5,457 nucleotides of DNA from Candidatus Colicola caccequi (GTDB taxonomy: Bacteria > Bacteroidota > Bacteroidia > Bacteroidales > Paludibacteraceae), in NCBI GenBank assembly GCA_018065205.1, contig JAGHTR010000119.1, positions 1-5,457 of the forward strand, read 5' to 3'. Shown here piece after piece: positions 1 through 5,457 of this stretch. The translations under genes were made by a program, and so were the position numbers. The notes beneath the pieces are model-generated. The model saw only the letters and a program-made list of their open reading frames with translations, searched no databases and was not told the origin of the DNA. Position 1 is the stretch's first letter. Each line of letters opens with the position of its first letter.

Positions 1-191
1 GGAGCGCCTTGTTTGATGATGTGCTCCAGTTCTTGCTTTCGTTCAATAGCAGCTTGCAGCGTTTCGTTCTCGGCTATGCCTTCGGCTTTGAGGGTGACAT
101 GCACTACCCCAGCCTCGCGCAGTTGTTCCAAGAAGTGCTCATACTGAGATGCTAATATGAGGAACGTGTATTTCTTCATTGGTGCGATCAT
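1..191 (-). CDS. atpI: V/A-type ATPase subunit I, N-terminal fragment (cut by window edge)
   Basis: Reading leftward from the ATG at 191-189 gives 63 open codons beginning MIAPMKKYTFLILASQYEHF and continuing with LREAGVVHV at residues 24-32. This is the usual opening of subunit I, the membrane stator that forms the ion half-channels and anchors the peripheral stalks. Only the start of the N-terminal cytoplasmic domain is present. The membrane helices and the ion-path arginine lie beyond position 1. The start is supported by a strong ribosome binding site (AAGGAGG at 198-204, six bases upstream) and by a four-base ATGA overlap with the stop of atpD, which suggests translational coupling. An in-frame ATG at 179-177 (residue 5) is less likely because the Shine-Dalgarno spacing would be too long. 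The gene is open to the window edge with no frameshift. Confidence 0.9.
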   Translation of the reverse strand, partial: MIAPMKKYTFLILASQYEHFLEQLREAGVVHVTLKAEGIAENETLQAAIERKQELEHIIKQGA

Positions 192-817
192 AGTTGCCCT
201 CCTTTCTGAGCTGCTTCTGCTTCACGAGCAGCCCGCTCGCGCTTACCTTTAACTATCTTTTGGCTTGATTTAGAGAGGTTCTCTTCATCTTCCATAAAGC
301 GTTTGATTTTGCGAATAGCATCTTGATAACCTGGTATTTGTACCTTCTCAAATAAGTTCACCTTCTGAGTGGTTTTTTTACGGGCATATTCCAGCAGGTC
401 CACTTTGCGGCGAACGAACTCTTGTCGGATGCCTACATCGGCTATGGCTTTAAGCTGTTCGAATCCATCTACGAACCATTTAGGGGACGAGAAGATGTTG
501 AAGGGTTTAGTGGAATACACCACCTCTTCGAGCATAGGAACGCGTACGCCTGCAATCTTTTTGATAGACATACGTACATCGTCCACGTGGATGAGAGATG
601 TATCAAATTCGCCCCAAAGTGCAATCATTTGATCGTAACTCTTGATGCGTTTGTTCACCTCTTCGTCCAGTGCCTTGATTTCGTCTTTGGCGTGCTTCAC
701 TTCCAATCGCAGGGCTGTTTCTTTGCTCTGTAACGTCGGCAAGGTACGCTGACGCATCTTGAGGTCCTTTTCCAAGGTCTGTAGGGATGTTTTATTAAAT
801 TGATATTGTATTGCCAT
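188..817 (-). CDS. atpD: V/A-type ATPase subunit D (central rotor shaft)
   Basis: This 209-residue protein is the coiled-coil shaft that turns inside the A3B3 head and passes rotation to the membrane rotor. Its length fits the family (about 200-220). It begins MAIQYQFNKTSLQTLEKDLK. Heptad-like helices at about 10-65 and 118-200 flank a short non-helical middle part (about 85-112) and should fold back as an antiparallel coiled coil. The family motif VNLFEKVQIP is at 153-162, followed by the IRKIKRFMEDEE helix. The C-terminal tail is rich in K, R, E and A. The gene starts three bases after the atpB stop with no clear Shine-Dalgarno, so translation is probably coupled to atpB. Its stop overlaps the atpI start. 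The name follows V-type usage and is not the F-type beta subunit also called atpD. Confidence 0.96.
   Translation of the reverse strand: MAIQYQFNKTSLQTLEKDLKMRQRTLPTLQSKETALRLEVKHAKDEIKALDEEVNKRIKSYDQMIALWGEFDTSLIHVDDVRMSIKKIAGVRVPMLEEVVYSTKPFNIFSSPKWFVDGFEQLKAIADVGIRQEFVRRKVDLLEYARKKTTQKVNLFEKVQIPGYQDAIRKIKRFMEDEENLSKSSQKIVKGKRERAAREAEAAQKGGQL
198..204 (-). promoter_or_regulatory. Shine-Dalgarno site of atpI inside the atpD coding end
   Basis: On the minus strand AAGGAGG is followed by six bases and then ATG. This is a near-perfect complement to the 16S rRNA 3' end. It lies within the last codons of atpD (encoding QKGGQL). It is the only strong Shine-Dalgarno in the window: the leaders of atpE, DUF2764, atpA, atpB and atpD show none or only a short GGA. 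It fixes the atpI start at 191. Confidence 0.8.
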
Positions 818-820
818 GGT

Positions 821-2146
821 TTATTTTTTCCAATATTTATCTACCAGCGCTTGTTTGATGTTGACTTCTTCGGGTTTGAAGTAAGTAGCGAACAGTTCCC
901 AAGCGATGTCCAGCATCTCGGTTGTATTGATGTTCACGTCAATAGCTAGGATGCGATTGGAGTATTCTTTGGCGAAGTCCAAGCAACGATTATCGTAGTC
1001 GGTCAAGTCGAAACCATTCTCCATTTTAGTCTTGGCGTTAGCGGCATCGGCGTACAGACGAACGGCGGCGTTCATCACTTGTGGGTGATCCTCACGGGTC
1101 TTCTTGCCTGCTACTAACTGTTTCAAACGAGACAAAGAGCGGAACGGATCCACAATGACCTTACCTATATCGGAATCACGACGCAAGTATAACTGACCTT
1201 CGGTGATGTATCCGGTATTATCCGGAATAGCATGAGTAATATCACCTCCAGACAAGGTCGTTACGGCAATGATGGTGATTGAACCGCCACCGGCTTCCTC
1301 GGGGAACTGCACGGCTTTCTCGTATATCTTAGCCAAGTCCGAATAGAGAGAACCAGGCATAGAGTCTTTAGATGGGATTTGGTCCATACGGTTACTTACG
1401 ATGGCCAAGGCATCTGCATAAAGGGTCATATCGGTCAGCAGAACCAGCACTTTCTGGTGCTTTTGTACGGCGAAGTACTCAGCGGCAGCCAGTGCCATAT
1501 CGGGAATCAGCAGACGTTCTACGGCTGGGTTCTCAGTGGTATTCACAAAAGAGACGATACGATCCAGAACGCCGGCGTTAGCAAATACGTTCTTGAAGTA
1601 CAGATAGTCGTCGTTAGTCAGACCCATACCGCCTAAGATGATTTTATCTACTTGTGCACGGAGGGCCACATTAGCCATTACTTGGTTGTACGGTTGGTCG
1701 GGGTCAGCAAAGAAAGGAATCTTCTGACCGGATACAAGGGTGTTGTTCAAGTCAATACCTGCAATACCGGTAGCGATCAACTCGGATGGTTGTTTACGTC
1801 TAACGGGGTTCACGGAAGGGCCACCGATTTCCACTTCTTCACCTTCCACAGCCGGTCCGCCATCAATAGGGTCGCCATATGCGTTGAAGAAACGTCCTGC
1901 TAATTGGTCGCTCACTTTGAGAGAAGGTGCCTTGCCTAAGAAGACTACCTCGGCGTTAGTAGGAATACCTTCGGTACCTTGGAAAACCTGCAGAGTTACT
2001 TCGTCGCCCATAATCTTAACGACCTGGGCTAATTTACCATTTACGGTAGCGAGTTCGTCGTTACCTACTCCTTCAGCCTTTAACGAGCACGTAGCTTTCG
2101 TGATGGCTGTGATCTCTGTAAAAATCTTTTGAAATGCTTTTGCCAT
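821..2146 (-). CDS. atpB: V/A-type ATPase subunit B (non-catalytic head subunit)
   Basis: This 441-residue protein alternates with subunit A in the A3B3 hexamer of the cytoplasmic head. The N-terminal beta-barrel domain spans about 1-75. The linker carries GRFFNAYGDPIDGGP (84-98) and NPVRRKQPSELIATGI (113-128). At 139-155, where a catalytic subunit has a P-loop, the sequence is SGQKIPFFADPDQPYNQ with no GxxxxGKT, so it is a regulatory, non-hydrolysing site. VLVLLTDMTLYADAL (233-247) is the Walker-B-region strand. ITHAIPDNTGYITEGQ (303-318) is a B-family signature. SLSRL (337-341) should supply the arginine finger (R340) to the neighbouring catalytic site, by analogy with characterised B subunits. 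The helical C-terminal domain follows. The length is slightly below the usual 450-470. It starts five bases after the atpA stop, with no Shine-Dalgarno. Confidence 0.97.
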   Translation of the reverse strand: MAKAFQKIFTEITAITKATCSLKAEGVGNDELATVNGKLAQVVKIMGDEVTLQVFQGTEGIPTNAEVVFLGKAPSLKVSDQLAGRFFNAYGDPIDGGPAVEGEEVEIGGPSVNPVRRKQPSELIATGIAGIDLNNTLVSGQKIPFFADPDQPYNQVMANVALRAQVDKIILGGMGLTNDDYLYFKNVFANAGVLDRIVSFVNTTENPAVERLLIPDMALAAAEYFAVQKHQKVLVLLTDMTLYADALAIVSNRMDQIPSKDSMPGSLYSDLAKIYEKAVQFPEEAGGGSITIIAVTTLSGGDITHAIPDNTGYITEGQLYLRRDSDIGKVIVDPFRSLSRLKQLVAGKKTREDHPQVMNAAVRLYADAANAKTKMENGFDLTDYDNRCLDFAKEYSNRILAIDVNINTTEMLDIAWELFATYFKPEEVNIKQALVDKYWKK

Positions 2147-2151
2147 AGTCG

Positions 2152-3915
2152 TTATGCTTTAATCTGCTTTTCAGCGAGAAGTTCATTTAATTTCTTTTGG
2201 TAGTTCTCAAAGTCTTCGCTATGGAACTCGCTATAGTTCATCTGTTTGCACAGGTTGATGATGCGTTTGAAGTAGTCGATTACATCCAGGAAGTTATCAA
2301 AGTTATAATCGCTGTGGCATATCCCCATTACGAGGTCAAGCATGTAGCGTTGGCGTTCGAGCGGGCAAACGGCATCAATCTTATCGAAAGCATCTTGTTG
2401 GAGAATAACGAAGTCAATTACTTCGCTCTTCCAGAACTCCTCATGGTAATCTACTGGAACACCGTCGTCACCTAAGATATTGATTTGCTCTTGGATTTCC
2501 TTACCGCGTTGCAGGTAGGTCTTCATTTCAACTACTTTACCAATCCATTTATCGTCAATCAGGCCGGAAATATATTCAGCGAACTCAGGGTACTCGATGT
2601 ATTTAGAGTATGAATCAATTGGGTTCACAGCCGGATAACGTTTATGGTCGGCACGAGCTTGCTCAAGGGCGTAGAAGCAGCGAGCTACTTTTTTGGTGCC
2701 TTCAGTAACAGGTTCTTTTAAGTTACCTCCGGCAGGAGATACGGTACCGAGGAAGGTAACCGAACCGGTCTTACCATTATTCAGATATACATAACCTGCT
2801 CGGGCATAGAAGGCGCCGATGATAGCGGACAGGTCCATTGGGAAGGCATCTTGTCCCGGCAACTCTTCCATACGGTTGGACATCTCACGCAGAGCCTGTG
2901 CCCAACGAGAGGTAGAGTCAGCCATCAGTAATACACGCAGACCCATTGAACGGTAGTATTCGGCAATGGTCATGGATGTATAAACAGATGCTTCACGGGA
3001 AGCGACCGGCATGTTAGATGTATTAGCGATGATGATGGTACGTTCCATCAGTTTGCGTCCGGTATGTGGGTCGTCCAGTTCGGGGAACTCGGTGAAGGTC
3101 TCTACGACCTCATTAGCACGTTCACCGCATGCTGCGATGATCACGATGTCTGCTTCGGCCTGTTTAGAGATAGCGTGTTGCAGCACAGTTTTACCGGTAC
3201 CAAAGGGTCCGGGGATAAAGCCTGTACCACCTTCGCAGATGGGGTTAGCAGTATCAATGGTACGTACGCCGGTCTCAAGCAGTTTGAATGGACGTGGTTT
3301 GGACTTATAGGCAAGGATGGCCTTTTTGACGGGCCATTTCTGCACCATTGTTACGTTATGGTCATTACCTTCTTGGTCAGTTAGGACGGCAATGGTGTCT
3401 TCAATTTTGTATTCTCCTGCAGCCACGATAGATTTAACGGTGTACGTTCCTTCCATTACGAAGGGCACCATGATTTTGTGTGGTTGGTGATTCTCATCCA
3501 CTTCACCCAACCAAGCAGCAGCTTCCACTTGATCGCCTACTTTAGCAATAGGTTCAAATTTCCACAATTTTTCCTTGTCCAATGGGAAGTTATATTCACC
3601 ACGTTTCAGGAATACGCCGGTCAGTTTATCCAGGTCGTTTTGCAGACCATCGTAGTTACGACTCAGCAGACCGGGTCCGAGAGTTACTTCGAGCATGTGT
3701 CCGGTAAACTCGACGTTATCGCCCACTTTGAGTCCGCGGGTGGATTCAAAGACCTGAACATACACATTCTCGCCGGTCACTTTAATCACCTCTGCCATCA
3801 GTTTGGTTGCATTAGCACCAACGCTGATATAGGCGATTTCATTTTGCGATACAGGGCCATCAACCGCTACAGTAACTAAGTTAGCGATGATACCTTTTAC
3901 TTTACCTTGTGTCAT
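2152..3915 (-). CDS. atpA: V/A-type ATPase catalytic subunit A
   Basis: This 587-residue protein hydrolyses (or makes) ATP in the A3B3 head; family members are usually about 580-600 residues. The N-terminal barrel (about 1-70) is followed by the GPGLLSRNYDGLQNDL segment (80-95) and the bulge domain typical of A subunits (about 115-190). The nucleotide domain has a Walker A motif GPFGTGKT (236-243, K242 and T243). CGER follows at 263-266, where E265 is the expected catalytic glutamate. ERTIIIANTSNMPVASREAS is at 291-310. The Walker B strand and downstream motif LLMADSTSRWA are at 329-339. A helical C-terminal domain follows. All key residues are present, so the enzyme looks active. The ATG at 3915 gives a family-like start (MTQGKVKGIIANLVTVAVDG). 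The 26-base leader from the upstream gene is A/T-rich with no Shine-Dalgarno, as is common in Bacteroidetes. Confidence 0.98.
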   Translation of the reverse strand: MTQGKVKGIIANLVTVAVDGPVSQNEIAYISVGANATKLMAEVIKVTGENVYVQVFESTRGLKVGDNVEFTGHMLEVTLGPGLLSRNYDGLQNDLDKLTGVFLKRGEYNFPLDKEKLWKFEPIAKVGDQVEAAAWLGEVDENHQPHKIMVPFVMEGTYTVKSIVAAGEYKIEDTIAVLTDQEGNDHNVTMVQKWPVKKAILAYKSKPRPFKLLETGVRTIDTANPICEGGTGFIPGPFGTGKTVLQHAISKQAEADIVIIAACGERANEVVETFTEFPELDDPHTGRKLMERTIIIANTSNMPVASREASVYTSMTIAEYYRSMGLRVLLMADSTSRWAQALREMSNRMEELPGQDAFPMDLSAIIGAFYARAGYVYLNNGKTGSVTFLGTVSPAGGNLKEPVTEGTKKVARCFYALEQARADHKRYPAVNPIDSYSKYIEYPEFAEYISGLIDDKWIGKVVEMKTYLQRGKEIQEQINILGDDGVPVDYHEEFWKSEVIDFVILQQDAFDKIDAVCPLERQRYMLDLVMGICHSDYNFDNFLDVIDYFKRIINLCKQMNYSEFHSEDFENYQKKLNELLAEKQIKA

Positions 3916-3941
3916 ATCTTATAATTTCTTATTTACGTTAA

Positions 3942-4472
3942 TTAATCTATGCGTATTCCTTTCTTAAAGTCGGCAACGATGTCTTTGAACACTTGCTCTC
4001 CGGTTTCTCTGGTCAGCACATCCCAACGGCATAGCATCTGCATCTCAAGGTAGTACGCCAGCACGTTCTCCAGTCGGAAGTTCAGCATTGCCGTGTTCTC
4101 TTCGAGCCAAGCGAATCGCACTACGTCAATTTGGCGTTCGCGTTCATATAGGTCGCTGATTTGACTGATAGCCTTTATTTCAGGAACTATATCGTCAGGC
4201 ATTTCGCCCAAGATGTTCTTTTTGGGGTCCAGCCCATGTTTACGGCATATCTCGGCGGTCAGTACATTATTGAGGTCACGATTGAAGGCTTGCCATTTCT
4301 GCAGGAACGGACAAATGCCGTAACTGGCGCGATGTTTCATCAATCGCAGTTGCTCTTTATCGTTATCCGACAGTTGCTCTGCCAACAGTTCATCCAGGGC
4401 TTCCATGGTCATGGGAGCCTTGTCTCCTGCTTTCAGGAAGGGCAATCCGGCTATTAGATATTCGTAACTCAT
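3942..4472 (-). CDS. DUF2764 family protein of the V/A-ATPase operon
   Basis: This 176-residue protein has no known activity. It begins MSYEYLIAGLPFL, the typical YxYLIAGLP opening of the DUF2764 proteins encoded between atpE and atpA in Bacteroidetes, Chlamydiae and spirochetes. It is predicted cytosolic and mostly helical, with no signal peptide or membrane segment. Notable blocks are FLQKWQAFNRDLNNVLTA (56-73), RFAWLEENTAMLNFRLENVL (119-138) and the C-terminal WDVLTRETGEQVFKDIV (150-166). It sits in the slot used by subunits C and F in other V/A operons, so a structural or assembly role in the complex, possibly C-like, is inferred and not shown. The start at 4472 is preferred over an in-frame ATG at 4493 because it lies four bases after the atpE stop and gives the family N-terminus. 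The earlier start would add seven residues and overlap atpE by 17 bases. Relatives I recall are longer (about 260 or more), so this may be a short form. Confidence 0.88.
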   Translation of the reverse strand: MSYEYLIAGLPFLKAGDKAPMTMEALDELLAEQLSDNDKEQLRLMKHRASYGICPFLQKWQAFNRDLNNVLTAEICRKHGLDPKKNILGEMPDDIVPEIKAISQISDLYERERQIDVVRFAWLEENTAMLNFRLENVLAYYLEMQMLCRWDVLTRETGEQVFKDIVADFKKGIRID

Positions 4473-4476
4473 AGTA

Positions 4477-5061
4477 TTAGAATAACAATTCAATCAATTG
4501 GGGACGTAAGAACTCCTTGAAGTAAGCCACAAACTCGGCGTCTCCAAAGGCCAGTTTATACCCACCCTTTGCCGGTTTAAGTTGGAAGTCAGTTTTGATA
4601 CCCTTTACTTCGTTGATAGTCACACCCTTATCCAATAGACCTTTGGCGTTAGCAGTGAAGTATTCTTTGAGGGCTTTAGCATCCTTAGCGTCAATGACTA
4701 CGTTTCCATCTTTAGCCATGGCTTCGGCCAATTTGGCGATGATACCTTGCATGAACTTAGCGTCGGTGGTAGCAGCCTTCACGTTAGCATCCACAATCTG
4801 ACCATTCACGAGGTCGGTGATTTGTGTTTTAAGTGCGTTAACGCTTTGCTCAGCAAACATTTTCAACTCTGAACGAGTGTGTTCGTCCAATTCTTTGGCT
4901 TTCTGTTCTGCTTTTTGCAGTTGATCAAGGGCCTCTAATTTAGCTTTCTCTACGATAGCCTTAGCCTCTTCTTGGGCTTTAGCGATGATAGCCTGGGCCT
5001 CTTGATTTCCCTTTTCTACGCCTTCCGCATAGATTTTGCTGGTAATTTCTTCAAGTTTCAT
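4477..5061 (-). CDS. atpE: V/A-type ATPase subunit E (peripheral stalk)
   Basis: This 194-residue protein is the peripheral-stalk subunit that ties the A3B3 head to membrane subunit I and resists rotation. A long alanine-, lysine- and glutamate-rich helix covers about 5-85 (for example AQAIIAKAQEEAKAIVEKAK at 22-41), as expected for the right-handed coiled coil of E. A small globular C-terminal domain covers about 100-194, with GYKLAFGDAEFVAYFKEFLR at 167-186. Length and domain order fit family E. Its usual partner (G or H) is not encoded in the window. It is the first gene after the promoter near 5108-5139. The ATG at 5061 follows an A/T-rich leader of about 40 bases with no Shine-Dalgarno. 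The name follows V-type usage and is unrelated to F-type subunit c, also called atpE. Confidence 0.93.
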   Translation of the reverse strand: MKLEEITSKIYAEGVEKGNQEAQAIIAKAQEEAKAIVEKAKLEALDQLQKAEQKAKELDEHTRSELKMFAEQSVNALKTQITDLVNGQIVDANVKAATTDAKFMQGIIAKLAEAMAKDGNVVIDAKDAKALKEYFTANAKGLLDKGVTINEVKGIKTDFQLKPAKGGYKLAFGDAEFVAYFKEFLRPQLIELLF

Positions 5062-5095
5062 ACGTATATATTTTATTATAATTTTTCAGTAATTA

Positions 5096-5115
5096 TACTT
5101 TTGCGTGCAAAGGTA
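5096..5115. repeat. 20-bp imperfect palindrome over the -7 box and start site
   Basis: TACTTTTGCGTGCAAAGGTA folds on itself with 9-base arms around a central GT, with one non-Watson-Crick pair (5099/5112). The right arm is the minus-strand -7 box TACCTTTG. The left arm is a plus-strand TAnnTTTG match (5096-5103), but that one has no TTG at the expected upstream distance. Confidence 0.45.
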
Positions 5116-5139
5116 ATAAAAATTTTGCATATATGCAAT
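5108..5139 (-). promoter_or_regulatory. Bacteroidetes-type promoter of the ATPase operon
   Basis: On the minus strand the -7 box TACCTTTG (5115 to 5108) matches TAnnTTTG exactly. A TTG core of the -33 element (5138 to 5136, within ATTG) lies 20 bases upstream, which is the usual Bacteroidetes spacing. Transcription should begin near 5100-5104, giving a leader of about 40 bases before atpE at 5061. A/T tracts at about 5149-5165 lie just upstream and could bend DNA or act like an UP element. No comparable promoter was seen inside the operon. Confidence 0.72.
5125..5138. promoter_or_regulatory. 14-bp perfect palindrome overlapping the -33 element (operator candidate)
   Basis: TTGCATATATGCAA is a perfect inverted repeat with no spacer. 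It includes the -33 TTG and occupies most of the spacer of the atpE promoter. The TTG-N8-CAA frame resembles binding sites of the CRP/FNR regulator family, but A/T-rich palindromes can also arise by chance. A regulator bound here would block RNA polymerase. Confidence 0.4.
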
Positions 5140-5178
5140 ACATAACAAGAAAAAAAGTGTTTTTATGACTAAAGTGAC

Positions 5179-5199
5179 TGATTTTTTTACTAAAAATCA
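5179..5199. repeat. A/T-rich inverted repeat upstream of the promoter
   Basis: TGATTTTT (5179-5186) and AAAAATCA (5192-5199) are perfect inverted copies around the loop TTACT. The stem has few G-C pairs and would be weak as a terminator. It sits between the promoter and the doubtful ORF further upstream, so it could mark the end of whatever lies beyond the window. Confidence 0.35.
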
Positions 5200-5327
5200 T
5201 AGATATTAGTACAACAGACCAATAGGAACTTGTTCACAATTGGCTGGCGGACTAAAATCAAGTAGGCTTGCCGAGGCCACTTTTATAAAAACCCTTTCAT
5301 CATTCCGCGAATAGCCATTCGGGTGAA

Positions 5328-5343
5328 TTACGAGTTTACGAGT
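5328..5343. repeat. 8-bp perfect tandem duplication
   Basis: TTACGAGT occurs twice back to back (5328-5335 and 5336-5343). It lies inside the doubtful 73-codon ORF, where it is not a multiple of three, so it does not repeat a peptide unit. Confidence 0.6.
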
Positions 5344-5409
5344 AAGGCGGCGTCCGAAATAAAAATAGCATTTTCTATCCGAAGTTGCCATTTTTGACAT
5401 TAATTGCAG

Positions 5410-5453
5410 TCGACACTCGGTCGACACTCACTCGACACTCGGTCGAGGGTCTC
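5410..5453. repeat. 11-bp tandem repeat at the window edge
   Basis: Three consecutive 11-base units begin TCGACACTC: TCGACACTCGG (5410-5420), TCGACACTCAC (5421-5431) and TCGACACTCGG (5432-5442). A degenerate fourth unit, TCGAGGGTCTC, runs from 5443 to 5453. The period is close to one DNA helical turn. The array is GC-rich compared with the DNA next to atpE, and its outer limit may lie beyond the window. Confidence 0.75.
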
Positions 5454-5457
5454 CTTC

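Larger units (their letters stand above)
5062..5457. other. Upstream non-coding region (about 400 bases)
   Basis: This stretch holds no convincing gene. The part next to atpE (5062-5205) is very A/T-rich and contains the promoter and the dyads. The outer part (about 5206-5457) changes abruptly to more balanced base composition and holds short direct repeats and a minus-strand ORF of 73 codons (5427-5206). That ORF uses a GTG start inside the tandem repeat; inner ATGs are at 5400 and 5391. Its product has no motif I recognise, no signal peptide and no visible Shine-Dalgarno. The composition change suggests an inserted or dispersed element, or the far edge of a neighbouring unit. No tRNA, riboswitch or CRISPR array is seen. 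Confidence 0.5.

Noticed and set aside
422..733. Plus-strand ORF of 103 codons opposite atpD
   Set aside because: It is antisense to a complete, family-length atpD, with no promoter or ribosome binding site of its own.
1740..2132. Plus-strand ORF of 130 codons opposite atpB
   Set aside because: It is fully antisense to conserved atpB sequence. Its proline- and serine-rich composition is explained by the atpB codons read backwards.
821..2146. Missing P-loop in atpB as a sign of a broken gene
   Set aside because: B subunits of V/A-ATPases normally lack an intact Walker A motif. The rest of the protein is complete and conserved.
3478..3879. Plus-strand ORF of 133 codons opposite atpA
   Set aside because: It lies wholly inside the well-supported atpA on the other strand. 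Its product has no recognisable domain and reads like a reverse-strand shadow.
4473..4493. Upstream ATG for the DUF2764 gene (extra MNCYSNT)
   Set aside because: It would overlap the atpE coding end by 17 bases and adds residues that do not fit the family opening. The ATG at 4472 sits at normal operon spacing.
5152..5164. AAAAA-GTG-TTTTT as a transcription terminator
   Set aside because: The stem has only A-T pairs and would not be stable. It is better viewed as A/T tracts upstream of the promoter.
5308..5321. Small hairpin CGAAT-AGCC-ATTCG as a terminator or RNA structure
   Set aside because: The five-pair stem is short, is not followed by a T tract on either strand, and is likely chance.
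5409..5425. GTCGAC (SalI-type) sites as a sign of a cloning or adapter artefact
   Set aside because: They are explained by the 11-bp repeat units, whose junctions create GTCGAC. No vector or adapter sequence is recognisable nearby.

Overview
The window is most of a V/A-type (archaeal/vacuolar-like) ATPase operon, read entirely on the minus strand, plus about 400 bases of upstream non-coding DNA. In transcription order, from high to low coordinates, it holds subunit E (atpE), a DUF2764-type protein of unknown function, catalytic subunit A (atpA), non-catalytic subunit B (atpB), rotor-shaft subunit D (atpD), and the first 63 codons of membrane subunit I (atpI), which is cut by the window edge.

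The organism is most likely a member of the Bacteroidales (Bacteroides, Prevotella, Parabacteroides or Porphyromonas group). Three observations support this. The order E - DUF2764 - A - B - D - I is the arrangement known from Bacteroidetes, and also from Chlamydiae and spirochetes. The only good promoter has the Bacteroidetes -33/-7 form, with a perfect TAnnTTTG box. Most genes lack a Shine-Dalgarno sequence and are preceded by A/T-rich leaders. A species cannot be named from this window.

Layout: 1-191 atpI start (partial); 188-817 atpD, overlapping atpI by ATGA; 821-2146 atpB; 2152-3915 atpA; 3942-4472 DUF2764 gene; 4477-5061 atpE; 5062-5457 non-coding. Gaps are -4, 3, 5, 26 and 4 bases, with no internal terminator or promoter seen, so this looks like one transcript. 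It would start near 5100-5104 and run leftward past position 1, where the rest of atpI and normally the proteolipid subunit K would follow.

Together the genes encode the soluble V1/A1 motor (an A3B3 head that binds ATP), the D shaft, the E peripheral stalk and the start of the membrane part that moves H+ or Na+. Ion specificity cannot be told because subunit K is outside the window. No separate F, G/H or C subunit gene is present. DUF2764 occupies the slot where C and F lie in other V/A-ATPase operons.

The upstream region holds the promoter, two dyad symmetries overlapping it, an A/T-rich inverted repeat, a doubtful 73-codon ORF, an 8-bp tandem duplication and an 11-bp tandem repeat at the window edge. 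I do not see a new biological system here. The operon is a known type, and the less explained parts are the DUF2764 protein and the upstream repeats.
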